A stretch of DNA of 64,000 bases, from assembly GCF_038024095.1 (NCBI RefSeq), contig NZ_CP150668.1, positions 868,001-932,000 on the forward strand, read 5' to 3'. The translations under genes were made by a program, and so were the position numbers. The notes beneath the pieces were generated by a model. That model had not been told where the DNA came from and made no database searches. It saw nothing but the letters and a program-made list of their open reading frames with translations. Source of the stretch: Polaribacter tangerinus. GTDB lineage: Bacteria; Bacteroidota; Bacteroidia; Flavobacteriales; Flavobacteriaceae. This document shows, one piece after another, positions 34,891 through 44,171 of this stretch (positions within the stretch are counted from its first letter, which is position 1; each line of letters begins with the position of its first letter).

Positions 34891-35649
34891 TTAGATCGCT
34901 TTAATAATAGCTATAAAATCTGAAGCATTTAAAGCTGCACCACCAATTAAACCACCATCTACATCTGGTTTAGAAAAAATTTCCTCTGCATTTGTTGGTT
35001 TAACACTTCCTCCATATAATATCGATACATCATCTGCCACATCTGCTGTATATTTATTGGCAATTAATCCTCTTATAAAAGCATGCATTTCCTGTGCTTG
35101 TTCGGCTGTTGCTGTTTCTCCTGTTCCAATAGCCCAAACAGGTTCATAGGCAAGTATAATACTTTTCCAATCTGATGATTTTAAATGAAATAATGCATTT
35201 TTTAATTGTGCTTCCACTACAGAAAAATGATTATTAGATTTTCTGTCTTCTAAAAGTTCTCCAAAACAAAAAATAGTTTCCATTTGATGTTCAAGTACCG
35301 CAGAAACCTTTTCTGCAAGTGCTGTATCAGTTTCATTAAAATAAGTTCTTCTTTCTGAGTGACCTAAAATTACAGTATTAATACCTATAGATTGTAGCAT
35401 ATCTGCAGAAACTTCACCCGTAAAAGCACCATTTTTAGCCTGATGCATATTTTGTGCAGCTACCTCGATTTTAGATTTCTTGGCAGACTTTAAAGAAGCT
35501 GATAAATTTACAAATGTTGGGGCTACTATTACTCGTGTATTTTTTAATTTACTGAGTTTTAATCCTTTTTTTAAAGCTTTTACTAACTTTTTACTTTCTT
35601 CTTTTGTGTTGTTTAGTTTCCAGTTTCCTGCTACAATCTTGGTTCTCAT
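34891..35649 (-). CDS. tpiA: Triose-phosphate isomerase
   Basis: 252 residues. Interconverts dihydroxyacetone phosphate and glyceraldehyde 3-phosphate. IVAGNWKLNN (active-site Lys), VILGHSERR (catalytic His), ILAYEPVWAIGTG (catalytic Glu and loop 6) and ILYGGSVKPTN are intact. Normal length. Confidence 0.97.
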   Translation of the reverse strand: MRTKIVAGNWKLNNTKEESKKLVKALKKGLKLSKLKNTRVIVAPTFVNLSASLKSAKKSKIEVAAQNMHQAKNGAFTGEVSADMLQSIGINTVILGHSERRTYFNETDTALAEKVSAVLEHQMETIFCFGELLEDRKSNNHFSVVEAQLKNALFHLKSSDWKSIILAYEPVWAIGTGETATAEQAQEMHAFIRGLIANKYTADVADDVSILYGGSVKPTNAEEIFSKPDVDGGLIGGAALNASDFIAIIKAI

Positions 35650-35750
35650 ATTTATATTTTAAAGCAACAATTTGCCAATTAATTCAGATGTAAATTTAAG
35701 GAATGGAAAATAATTAAACGGTTCGAAACTAAATTAGTTACTAAAACGAT

Positions 35751-36245
35751 TTATTGATTTGCGTTTAAAACTTTTTCTATATCTATATCTGCAGCATTGG
35801 TAGCTTTAAATAATGAAATTTGTCCTATTTCATCTACCACCATATATCTAGGTATCCAATTTAAATTTATGAAATCTACAAAGTCACCATTTTTCATTCC
35901 TTTTGGTAAATTGTAGTGACTTCCTGAAATTTGAAATCTACGAATTCCTTGTTTCCATGCTACTTTATTTTTATCAACAGACAAAAATAAAAAGACAACA
36001 TCTGGATATTTTTTTTGTAAAATTTTTACATATTTTAAGCCCTTAACACAATCGCCACACCAAGATGCCCATACATCAATAAACACTTTTTTCCCTTTAT
36101 GCTTTTCTAACATTTTTTCTATAGTTAGCTGATTATTATGCTCTGAATACACAATATCATTAAGCGCCTTATCGGAAAACAAAGTTGGTTGTTCGAAACT
36201 GCAACTACTCATAAGAATAAACACTATTATTGTTAATTTTTTCAT
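35751..36245 (-). CDS. Thioredoxin-like lipoprotein (TlpA type)
   Basis: 164 residues with a lipoprotein signal (KKLTIIVFILMSSCS). The thioredoxin fold has the redox motif WASWCGDC in FIDVWASWCGDCVKGLKY and a cis-proline region NWIPRYMVVDE. It would act as a periplasmic, membrane-tethered thiol-disulfide oxidoreductase. The CGDC dipeptide differs from classic CGPC, which affects redox potential. Partner unknown. It is divergent from pyrF. Confidence 0.82.
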   Translation of the reverse strand: MKKLTIIVFILMSSCSFEQPTLFSDKALNDIVYSEHNNQLTIEKMLEKHKGKKVFIDVWASWCGDCVKGLKYVKILQKKYPDVVFLFLSVDKNKVAWKQGIRRFQISGSHYNLPKGMKNGDFVDFINLNWIPRYMVVDEIGQISLFKATNAADIDIEKVLNANQ

Positions 36246-36318
36246 GGGATGTAATTCTGTTAATTTGTATTTTTGTCATCTTTAAAAGGCATATCTTACA
36301 AAAAACCTTGAAAATAAG

Positions 36319-36326
36319 TATTTTTG
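36319..36326 (+). promoter_or_regulatory. -7 box of pyrF
   Basis: TATTTTTG, 18 bases before the ATG at 36345. A second identical box lies at 36268-36275. Confidence 0.45.
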
Positions 36327-36344
36327 CCTAACTCATTAAAAATT

Positions 36345-37157
36345 ATGACTACACAAGAATTAATAGCTCAAATAAAAAAGAAAAAATCTTTTTTATGTAT
36401 TGGATTAGATGTGGATTTAAATAAAATTCCAAAACACTTGCTAGCTTATGAAGATCCTATTTTTGAATTTAATAAAGCTATTATAGATGCCACTCATCAT
36501 TTATGTGTAGCATACAAACCAAATACTGCATTTTATGAGGCATACGGTTTAAAAGGTTGGCAGTCTCTAAGCAAAACAATTTCATATTTAAATAACAAAT
36601 ATCCAGAAATTTTTACAATTGCAGACGCAAAACGTGGAGATATTGGTAACACCTCTTCTATGTATGCACAAGCGTTTTTTAAAGACTTAGCGTTTGATTC
36701 TGTTACTGTGGCTCCGTATATGGGAAAAGATTCTGTAGAACCGTTTTTAGCATTTCCAAATAAACACACAATTATGCTAGCTTTAACTTCTAATGAAGGG
36801 GCGTTTGATTTTCAAACCAAAAAAGTAAAAGAAAAAGAACTCTATAAAGTTGTTCTAGAAACTTCTAAAGACTGGGAAAATTCAGAAAATTTAATGTATG
36901 TAGTTGGTGCTACTAAGTCATCATATTTTAAAGAAATACGAAAAATAGTACCAAACTCCTTTTTATTGGTTCCAGGAGTTGGTGCACAAGGCGGTAGTCT
37001 TAAAGAAGTTTGCAAATATGGAATTACCAACAATATTGGTTTATTAATTAACTCTTCTAGAGGAATTATTTACGCTTCTAGTAACACCAATTTTGCCTCT
37101 GATGCGGCTGATAAAGCGAGAGAATTACAACTCGAAATGGAAAAATATATCATATAA
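36345..37157 (+). CDS. pyrF: Orotidine 5'-phosphate decarboxylase (type 2)
   Basis: 270 residues from the ATG at 36345; the longer TTG frame begins inside the promoter box and is rejected. The catalytic signature is [13 protein letters not shown], with [14 protein letters not shown] at the start, [11 protein letters not shown] and [10 protein letters not shown] for phosphate binding. It makes UMP, the last step of de novo pyrimidine synthesis. Longer than the E. coli enzyme, as expected for the type 2 subfamily. Single gene, followed by a terminator. Confidence 0.95.
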   Translation: MTTQELIAQIKKKKSFLCIGLDVDLNKIPKHLLAYEDPIFEFNKAIIDATHHLCVAYKPNTAFYEAYGLKGWQSLSKTISYLNNKYPEIFTIADAKRGDIGNTSSMYAQAFFKDLAFDSVTVAPYMGKDSVEPFLAFPNKHTIMLALTSNEGAFDFQTKKVKEKELYKVVLETSKDWENSENLMYVVGATKSSYFKEIRKIVPNSFLLVPGVGAQGGSLKEVCKYGITNNIGLLINSSRGIIYASSNTNFASDAADKARELQLEMEKYII

Positions 37158-37158
37158 A

Positions 37159-37187
37159 AAAAGCCATAGTTATTAACTATGGCTTTT
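37159..37187. terminator. Shared terminator of pyrF and the susD-like gene
   Basis: Near-perfect palindrome around GCCATAGTTATTAACTATGGC with A and T tracts on either side, between converging genes. Confidence 0.8.
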
Positions 37188-37228
37188 GGTATTGCTTCTT
37201 AACAAAATCTAATTAGAATTTGTAAGTA

Positions 37229-38845
37229 TTAATTTTGATCTGCTTCTGTTAAGTTCGGATTTGCATTAATTTCTGCTTGAGGAATTTTCCAAATCCACGC
37301 ATTATTTACCGATGGCTTGTCTTGCTTAAATCCGTCTTGATATAAAACTTCAGAAGCACCAGAATTTGTTAAATCGATTCCTTCGTCCCATCGAATATGA
37401 TCTAACCAACTGAAGCCTTCTCCATATAGCTCAACTCTTCTTTGAAACTTAATGTGTTCCATTAGTTTCTCTTTCGTATCAAAATCGGTAACATCATAAG
37501 CAGTATCTCTTGCCTCTCCTAAAGGTTTAAGAGCTGCTTGTGCGCCTTGCACATCTTCTAACATAGCTCTTGCCTCTGCCTCTATCAAATACATTTCAGA
37601 AGAACGCATGTAAATAACATCATCCGGATCTATGGTTCCTGGATTTTTTTGTCTGAATTTCACATGCATATATGGGTGCTGGTTATGCCTTGAGGTAATT
37701 CCCCATGCAGCCTCATTATCTCTTCTTGCTTGGTCAAAAGAAGCTTTATCATTGTAATTTGGATCTGTTTGATAACTTCCGCCTTCTCCATTTGCTGCTG
37801 CACCGTTAGTATTAGGAGCCTTTTCTAAAAATAAATCAGCTCTATAATCTGATTCCGGTATCATGTGATATACTTCCTTATTAATAATTTTTGGGTTTCC
37901 TCTATTCTGACTTCCTTGGAAAGTTGGAGAAATATAGTAAAAGTAAGAACGGAAAAATGTAGTTTCAGTTTGTATAACTCTACCACCCCAAATTACTTCA
38001 GATAAATCTGTAGTGTTAAAACCAGACTTCCATCCAGCCTCATCTAACAACGGATAACCTTGTCTAGCTTTGGACGCAGCATCTGCTGCTGCTAACCAAT
38101 TTCCTTCAGATAACGCTATTCTAGCCTTAATACCATAAGCTGTATTTAAATCTAATTGAGACTTGTCTACTCTAGCAGAAGCTTTCTTAAAAAACTCTAT
38201 AGAAGTTGCAATATCCTCGTTAATTTGATCATAAATTACCTGTACCGTAGATCTTGGCTCACTTGTATATGGTGCCTCAGTTTTAAATAATAATGGTACA
38301 CCAGGGTCTGTAGAAGGGTTACCTATTAAATATCCTTTTGCATAGGTAGTTACTAAAGAATGGTAAGCCCATGCTCTGTATGCGTATGCTTGTCCAAGAA
38401 TATTGTTCATATTCGCGTCTATGGTTAAACCATCATCTTTTACTTTATTTATAATTGCATTGGTACTTGCAATAAAGTGGTAACGTTGATACCATAGTTG
38501 CTCTACTGTAGATGTTGTTTCTAATGTATGCGTATTCCATTGAAGTTCAGATCTCATCCAACCATTAGACCTAGCTGTATGAATTAAATCTCCACACATT
38601 ACATCAAACATGGGAACCCAATATTGCATTCCTGCTCTACTGTTAGAGCCTCCGGGAATTATTCCTTGCTGTGCGTACATTAATCGGTGAAGTCCATTTA
38701 AAACCAAAGCCATATTTTCGGGAGTTGATAAAGCATCTCCAGCAGATATTGCATCTGTAGGTTTAGTTTCTAAATAATCTTCGCTACATGATGTTATTGC
38801 GACACTTAGTACCATCAATAACAATACACTTATTTTTTTTAACAT
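37229..38845 (-). CDS. SusD/RagB family outer-membrane lipoprotein
   Basis: 538 residues with a lipoprotein signal (LKKISVLLLMVLSVAITSCS). TPR-like helices and C-terminal RagB/SusD features are present (DDVIYMRSSEMYLIEAEARA, ELYGEGFSWLDHIRWDEG). Such proteins cap a SusC channel at the cell surface and capture glycans or peptides. It lies 33 bases after the susC-like gene. No glycoside hydrolase, protease or sensor gene is next to the pair, so the substrate cannot be inferred. Confidence 0.93.
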   Translation of the reverse strand: MLKKISVLLLMVLSVAITSCSEDYLETKPTDAISAGDALSTPENMALVLNGLHRLMYAQQGIIPGGSNSRAGMQYWVPMFDVMCGDLIHTARSNGWMRSELQWNTHTLETTSTVEQLWYQRYHFIASTNAIINKVKDDGLTIDANMNNILGQAYAYRAWAYHSLVTTYAKGYLIGNPSTDPGVPLLFKTEAPYTSEPRSTVQVIYDQINEDIATSIEFFKKASARVDKSQLDLNTAYGIKARIALSEGNWLAAADAASKARQGYPLLDEAGWKSGFNTTDLSEVIWGGRVIQTETTFFRSYFYYISPTFQGSQNRGNPKIINKEVYHMIPESDYRADLFLEKAPNTNGAAANGEGGSYQTDPNYNDKASFDQARRDNEAAWGITSRHNQHPYMHVKFRQKNPGTIDPDDVIYMRSSEMYLIEAEARAMLEDVQGAQAALKPLGEARDTAYDVTDFDTKEKLMEHIKFQRRVELYGEGFSWLDHIRWDEGIDLTNSGASEVLYQDGFKQDKPSVNNAWIWKIPQAEINANPNLTEADQN

Positions 38846-38878
38846 GATTATTATATTTTATTGTTAATTATTTTGCTA

Positions 38879-41800
38879 TTAAAAAGATACATTTAAACCA
38901 AAAGTTATAATTCTAGAAGGATTAAAATCGTTTCCTGCAGTTGTACCAGATAGGTTATACTGAGGGTTTAAACCTGTTCTTCTACTTTTTAAGAATAAGT
39001 TTTCTCCTGATACATATACTTTTAAGCTATTTACTCCAAAATTATCTGTTACATCTTTATTAAAAGTATATCCAATATTCGCATTCTTAAGTGCTAAAAA
39101 TGAAGCATCTGTTAAAAATCTTGAAGATTGTCCTACAACTTGATCTGTGTTTCCAACCTCTAACCTAGGAACGTCTGTAATGTCTCCAGGCTTTTTCCAA
39201 GAATTTAATGCATCTGGGTGATAAGAGTTACCAAAGTTACCCGTATGCATCATAGCAGAATATCCACCATCTAAAAAGTTTCCTCCAATACCGTATGTAA
39301 ACAGTAAGTCTAGCGAAAATCCTTTGTAGCTAAAATTATTTGAAACTGAACCTAAAACATCTGGAATTGAGGTTTGGTCTGCATAAGCTCTCCCTGCATC
39401 TTGCCAATCGTTGGTAGTTTCATGAACTCCGTTTGCGTCTAATACCGGAACTCTGTTACCATCTGCATCATCTTCATATTTGTAATACAATGCATCCCCA
39501 TTTGCTGGATCCACTCCTGCAGATTGAAAAATAAAGAAATCATATCTAGATCTTCCTTCTTCCCATCTTTTAGAGCCGTTGATAAATGGATCTGGTAATG
39601 ATGTAATTTCATTCTTAAAAGTAGAGGCTTGTAAAGTTAAGTCCCATTTAAAGCCATTTTTATTTACTAAGTGACCTGTTAAACCAACTTCAAAACCAGA
39701 ATTATACATATCTGCTATGTTAAATGGTGCAGTATTTATTCCGTTAGATAAAGGAATTGGTAAATTGTATAATAAGTCTGTTGAGTTTTTCTTGTAATAT
39801 TCTACAGAACCCTCTAAGAAATTGTTAAACAACCCGAATTCTAAAGCAACATCCCAGCTACCTACAGTTTCCCAAGTTAACTTGTTGTTACCTGGATCTG
39901 TAAATACCAATCCAGGGGCACCTGCATTTGAAGTAATAGAATATAAGGCTTGAGAAATAAAGAATCCTAAATTATCATTTCCTACTTGACCATAAGAAGC
40001 TCTTAATTTAAGACGGTCTATAAATGATACATTTTCCATAAATTTCTCTTGATCTATTCTCCAAGAACCACCTACCGAGTAAAAATTACCCCATCTTGCT
40101 TGTTTGCTAAAAGAAGATGAACCATCTCTTCTTGCAGATGCACTGATGTAATATTTGTTATCGAAATTATAGTTTAATCTTGCAAAATATCCTTCAACTC
40201 TTTTTAGAGTACTAGAACCACTTAACCTAACTGGTATAGAAAAATTATCAAATTCATAAATACCTGTAGCTGTTTCTGTTGTAGCTAAACCTCCGTTACT
40301 AGAGTATGCTCTGTCATAATTTTCATGACCTAAAGTAACATCAAAATTATGTACATCATTAAAAGATTTTTTGTATGTCAAAATTTGAGAGAAATTCTGA
40401 ACATCTCTTCTAAACCTTGTTTCTCCATATCTTGCTGTTGGTTGTCCATCACCTACAATAGGATTTTCATAACTTTTATTTATTCCTTCGTTGATATCTC
40501 TACCATAGTTTAATCTTAAATCTAAACCATCTAATATTTTGAAATTAGCATAATATCTAAAACCATAAGTATTATTTCTGTTTAACTCATCGTTTAAAAC
40601 TGCTTCTGCTAATGCATGACGACCAGGATTGTATGGTCTAGAACCAATGTTTAAAGAAGTATCTCCTTCACCAACATCATAAATTGGATTACCAGCAGCA
40701 TCTAGTATTAAATTACCATTTAAGTCATTTAAGTATACAGGATAAATAGAACCAATGCTTTTTGCAAAACCGAATGGGTTTGCAATACTTCCTCCTCTAG
40801 AAGGTGGTCCTTTAGATTCTGAAACAGAAATATTTGCGCTTCCTCCTAAAGAAAGCCACTTATTTACATCAAAATCTGCATTTAAACGTGTTGTAATACG
40901 ATCGAATTTTGAAGTAATCACATATCCTTGCTCATCTAGATAAGATGTTGAGAAAAACACTTTATGATTATCACCTCCAGTAGCAACATTAACAGAATGA
41001 TTCACTCTTGTACCAACTTGGTCTAATACATCGTACCAATCTAAACTTTTATATATTACTTGTGCATTCGGGTTTAATTTACCATCGGTACCAACTATTT
41101 GGTCATTTGGTACATTAAAAGGGTTGTATCCTAATCTGTTGTAAATTTCTGCAGAAGCTCTTGTTGCAGCATTTGAACCGCTTAAGGAATTTTTATAAGC
41201 CTCCCACATTAACTCGTAATACTGACCAGGAGTAACATAATCATACTCAGGAATACCTCTAGTTACTAAACCATACTGAGTAGACACACTTACTTGTGTT
41301 CTTCCTTTAGTACCAGATTTAGTGGTAATTAAAACAACACCATTTGCAGCACGAGCTCCATAAAGTGCTGTTGATGCAGCATCCTTTAAAATTGTCATAG
41401 ATTCAATATCATCTTGATTGATCGTATTTAAAGAACCTTCAAACTGAATTCCGTCGACTATATATAAAGGTGTAGCAGAACCATTAAGTGTTCCAACACC
41501 TCTAATAATAATACCTGGAGATGAACCTGGCTGACCAGAAGCAGCCGTAATTTGAACTCCTGTAGCTTTTCCTTCTATTGCTGCAATTGGAGAAGTTACA
41601 TTTCTTAACGCTAAGTCTTTCGAGCCTACAACATCTGCAGAACCTGTAAATGCCTCTTTGGTTGTAGTTCCGTATGCTACAACAACAACCTCATCTAGCA
41701 CGCTACTATCTTCACTTAAAGTAACATTTATAATAGTAGAGTTTCCTACTGTTTTTTGAACAGTTTTATACCCTAAATATCTAAACACCAAAACTGCACC

Positions 41801-42001
41801 TTTCTTTGCGCTAATTTTGTAGTTTCCATCAAAATCTGTCTCTGTACCAGTTGATGTTCCTTTAACTAATACACTTACACCCGGAAGTGAACCCGAAACA
41901 TCCGACACTTTTCCACTTATTGAAATTTGCTGTGCACTTAGTGAAGTAAAACTTCCAGTAAACAGAAATAACAACAATAAACTCTTGTAAATTTGTTTCA
42001 T
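38879..42001 (-). CDS. SusC/RagA family TonB-linked outer-membrane transporter
   Basis: 1040 residues: signal peptide (ending SFTSLSAQ), carboxypeptidase-regulatory-like domain (ISGKVSDVSGSLPGVSVLVK), TonB box region EVVVVAYGT, plug domain (GVQITAASGQPGSSPGIIIR, YIVDGIQFEG, TILKDAASTALYGARAANGV) and a large beta-barrel ending GLNVSF. It imports material bound by the partner SusD, driven by TonB. The C-terminal aromatic residue is intact. A 198-base upstream gap holds its promoter, which I could not place. Confidence 0.95.
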   Translation of the reverse strand: MKQIYKSLLLLFLFTGSFTSLSAQQISISGKVSDVSGSLPGVSVLVKGTSTGTETDFDGNYKISAKKGAVLVFRYLGYKTVQKTVGNSTIINVTLSEDSSVLDEVVVVAYGTTTKEAFTGSADVVGSKDLALRNVTSPIAAIEGKATGVQITAASGQPGSSPGIIIRGVGTLNGSATPLYIVDGIQFEGSLNTINQDDIESMTILKDAASTALYGARAANGVVLITTKSGTKGRTQVSVSTQYGLVTRGIPEYDYVTPGQYYELMWEAYKNSLSGSNAATRASAEIYNRLGYNPFNVPNDQIVGTDGKLNPNAQVIYKSLDWYDVLDQVGTRVNHSVNVATGGDNHKVFFSTSYLDEQGYVITSKFDRITTRLNADFDVNKWLSLGGSANISVSESKGPPSRGGSIANPFGFAKSIGSIYPVYLNDLNGNLILDAAGNPIYDVGEGDTSLNIGSRPYNPGRHALAEAVLNDELNRNNTYGFRYYANFKILDGLDLRLNYGRDINEGINKSYENPIVGDGQPTARYGETRFRRDVQNFSQILTYKKSFNDVHNFDVTLGHENYDRAYSSNGGLATTETATGIYEFDNFSIPVRLSGSSTLKRVEGYFARLNYNFDNKYYISASARRDGSSSFSKQARWGNFYSVGGSWRIDQEKFMENVSFIDRLKLRASYGQVGNDNLGFFISQALYSITSNAGAPGLVFTDPGNNKLTWETVGSWDVALEFGLFNNFLEGSVEYYKKNSTDLLYNLPIPLSNGINTAPFNIADMYNSGFEVGLTGHLVNKNGFKWDLTLQASTFKNEITSLPDPFINGSKRWEEGRSRYDFFIFQSAGVDPANGDALYYKYEDDADGNRVPVLDANGVHETTNDWQDAGRAYADQTSIPDVLGSVSNNFSYKGFSLDLLFTYGIGGNFLDGGYSAMMHTGNFGNSYHPDALNSWKKPGDITDVPRLEVGNTDQVVGQSSRFLTDASFLALKNANIGYTFNKDVTDNFGVNSLKVYVSGENLFLKSRRTGLNPQYNLSGTTAGNDFNPSRIITFGLNVSF

Positions 42002-42199
42002 AAAATATTTTTTGTTGAATTAATTTGAATTGCTAAACTAAAAATTTTGTTAAAAACAAGTTTAAAATACGTGTATTTAACATTTTTTTTAACACTTAAT
42101 TAACCTAATAATAATGTTTTTGAAACATCAAATTACAAAAAAATGAAAGTTGATATCACACAATTTTTTTGTGACATGAAAAGTTAAACAGTTCGGAGT

Positions 42200-42388
42200 T
42201 TAAGTGACAAATTCTCTATCGAGATATTTAACTTTATCTAATTTCGACATAATTTTCATTGCCTTGTATGCAGCAAAATCACTTTTAGACTCATCTTCGA
42301 AACGATACTCTTTCGATTTTTCAATAAGCCTAGTATGTCGTTCCTCTAAATGTTTTCTGTAGGTTTGTAGTTGGGAAATTTTTGACAT
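42200..42388 (-). CDS. Small helical protein, function unknown
   Basis: 62 residues, charged and predicted helical (SQLQTYRKHLEERHTRLIEK, YKAMKIMSKLDKVKYLDREF). No signal or membrane segment. I do not recognise a named family. It lies upstream of the SusC gene on the same strand, but with a 198-base gap, so an operon is unlikely. The reading frame is clean with an ATG start. Confidence 0.5.
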   Translation of the reverse strand: MSKISQLQTYRKHLEERHTRLIEKSKEYRFEDESKSDFAAYKAMKIMSKLDKVKYLDREFVT

Positions 42389-42445
42389 TTTTAGTTTATT
42401 TTCCTTAAATATAAAAAATATTTTACAGCTAGGTAAACTAAAAAT

Positions 42446-43156
42446 TTATTTATTGTCTTGTAATGCAAAAACTTGCCTTAATAAGGTAGTGTTTCTCAAT
42501 CCAGATTTTTCTCGTATACCCTTTTCTTCAAGTTCAATCATTGTAAAAACTCCTTCTAGAGCTTCTTTAGTAACGTATGTTGTTAAATTAGGACTTACTT
42601 TTGTTACAAAAGGAATTGTATTGTACTTGTTTACTAATTTTTTCCAAATTTTATCTGCCCCAACCTTAGAAAAAGAATTGGTAATAACAGGTTCGAAACT
42701 TGTGTATAAATCGCTACTAGTTTTAGATTTTAAATAATTTGTGGCTGCATTGTTTTCTCCTAACAAAATATTTTTAGCATCTTCGAAAGACATTTCTTTT
42801 ACAGCATTTACAAAAATTGGTGTCGCTGTTTTTACAGCATCCTCTGCTGCTCTATTTAAAACTTTTAACCCTTCATCTGCTAGTTTAGAAAGGCCAATTT
42901 TACGCAATCCTTTATCTACTGCCTGAAGTTCAGGGGGCAGTGCAATTTTTACTAGTTGATTTTTATAAAAACCATCTTTTGCTGTTAATTTAGAAACCTG
43001 ATTTTTAATTCCGTTGTCTAAAGCCTGTTTTAAACCTTTACCTATTTGTTCTTGACTTAAGCCACCTCCAGACGGTAAACTATTAACTGCCTTTTGCAAC
43101 TCGGCGCATCCAACTAATTGAATTGCCATTATAAAAATTAAAAATCTTTTAACCAT
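42446..43156 (-). CDS. DUF4197 lipoprotein
   Basis: 236 residues from MVKRFLIFIMAIQLVGCAEL at 43156, which gives a lipobox cysteine; the longer start at 43192 hides it. The body fits DUF4197 (LSQEQIGKGLKQALDNGIKN, VKIALPPELQAVDKGLRKIG, FEDAKNILLGENNAATNYLK, VTKEALEGVFTMIELEEKGI). Mostly helical, probably periplasmic. Function is unknown in the family. Confidence 0.85.
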   Translation of the reverse strand: MVKRFLIFIMAIQLVGCAELQKAVNSLPSGGGLSQEQIGKGLKQALDNGIKNQVSKLTAKDGFYKNQLVKIALPPELQAVDKGLRKIGLSKLADEGLKVLNRAAEDAVKTATPIFVNAVKEMSFEDAKNILLGENNAATNYLKSKTSSDLYTSFEPVITNSFSKVGADKIWKKLVNKYNTIPFVTKVSPNLTTYVTKEALEGVFTMIELEEKGIREKSGLRNTTLLRQVFALQDNK

Positions 43157-43211
43157 TTTAACTGTATTTACTTTTCTATGTAAGAACCTCAATTTTTGTA
43201 AAAGTCACAAT

Positions 43212-43379
43212 TTACTTCAAAAATGAATCTGTATTTTTATCATATCCATACGGACAATGTTTACAACCACTTTTACAACAAAAACCTCTTTTTAAATGAA
43301 ATTGCTTTGTAAAAACTCTGTAACCTTGTTCGTTAAAATAGAAATCTCCATCCTCTAAAGGAATTCGCTTATTGTACAT
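43212..43379 (-). CDS. DUF5522 cysteine-rich small protein
   Basis: 55 residues from MYNKRIPLEDGDFYFNEQG at 43379. The longer open frame to 43496 runs into a terminator and a neighbouring gene. The signature KRGFCCKSGCKHCPYGYD has four cysteines, likely a metal site (zinc or Fe-S; not decidable here). The DUF5522 family is widespread in Bacteroidota with no known function. Confidence 0.8.
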   Translation of the reverse strand: MYNKRIPLEDGDFYFNEQGYRVFTKQFHLKRGFCCKSGCKHCPYGYDKNTDSFLK

Positions 43380-43406
43380 ACAACAAAAATAGTATTTTAA
43401 TGGAAT

Positions 43407-43438
43407 AAAAAAAGCGTTTATAAAAACGCTTTTTTTTT
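43407..43438 (-). terminator. Terminator after the DUF4136 gene
   Basis: Stem AAAAGCGTTT / AAACGCTTTT with flanking A and T runs, 6 bases after the DUF4136 stop. Confidence 0.75.
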
Positions 43439-43443
43439 GAGGT

Positions 43444-44004
43444 CTACTTTTTAGTTCCAGGTGGAAAACGTGCAATAATTTCTGCCACAAATTCATTAAT
43501 CGTTTCTTCCTTTTTTTCTCTATTCTGAATACGAAGTGCTCCGGTACCTACTCCTTGCCAAACCAATTCCTTTTTATTTTTATCTATAAAATCAATAAAG
43601 AGAGTGCCCTCTGTAAACTGAGATACATTAACGTTTGTATTCATACCGCCAAACATCCAAGGATTCCAACCCCAGCCAAAACCCCAACCCCAGCCCCAGC
43701 CGTTGTTAAAATTTTGCTGATTTACATTAACTCTTTCGCGTGACTTAGTAAAAATACTAACCAACATATCGGGTGTTTCGGACTTAACAAACCCTTTTGC
43801 TAACAGAGCTTTTTCAATGGCTCTTAGTATTCTTTTCTTATCTAAGTCTGAAATATTAGATTTATCTATTCCTGTTTTGTAAAAAGCAAAAGTTTTATAT
43901 TCATTAAAATCAATATTTGCGTCATAATCAACAACAACATTTACAGATTTGCAAGAAGCAAAAACTACCACAAGAACGAGTGTTAAAAGTTTTAAATATT
44001 TCAT
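43444..44004 (-). CDS. DUF4136 lipoprotein with a Trp/Gly-rich insertion
   Basis: 186 residues from the ATG at 44004, giving a lipoprotein signal (MKYLKLLTLVLVVVFASCKS). DUF4136 features: VVVDYDANIDFNEYKTFAFY, DLDKKRILRAIEKALLAKGF and GTLFIDFIDKNKKELVWQG. Near residues 100-118 there is an unusual low-complexity run of alternating Gly and Trp (GWGWGWGFGWGWNPW). Likely periplasmic-facing and envelope-associated. Divergent from icmF. Function unknown. Confidence 0.83.
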   Translation of the reverse strand: MKYLKLLTLVLVVVFASCKSVNVVVDYDANIDFNEYKTFAFYKTGIDKSNISDLDKKRILRAIEKALLAKGFVKSETPDMLVSIFTKSRERVNVNQQNFNNGWGWGWGFGWGWNPWMFGGMNTNVNVSQFTEGTLFIDFIDKNKKELVWQGVGTGALRIQNREKKEETINEFVAEIIARFPPGTKK

Positions 44005-44171
44005 AATTAGAAAATTAATGTTAATATACATAAATATTATCAATAATTATGCCAATGCGTTGTTGTTTCGTACATCACTGATAAAAAAATCATCTTATAA
44101 AACGTTAAAGAATTCCGTTATTTTTTAAGATTTCCGTAAATTGCAGGTCTAAATTATAACATTTATTACGA

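Noticed and set aside
36324..36344. TTG start upstream of pyrF
   Set aside because: It is part of the TATTTTTGC promoter box; the ATG at 36345 gives the family-typical N-terminus.
43380..43496. N-terminal extension of the DUF5522 protein
   Set aside because: It would span the DUF4136 terminator and overlap that gene; DUF5522 proteins are about 55 residues.
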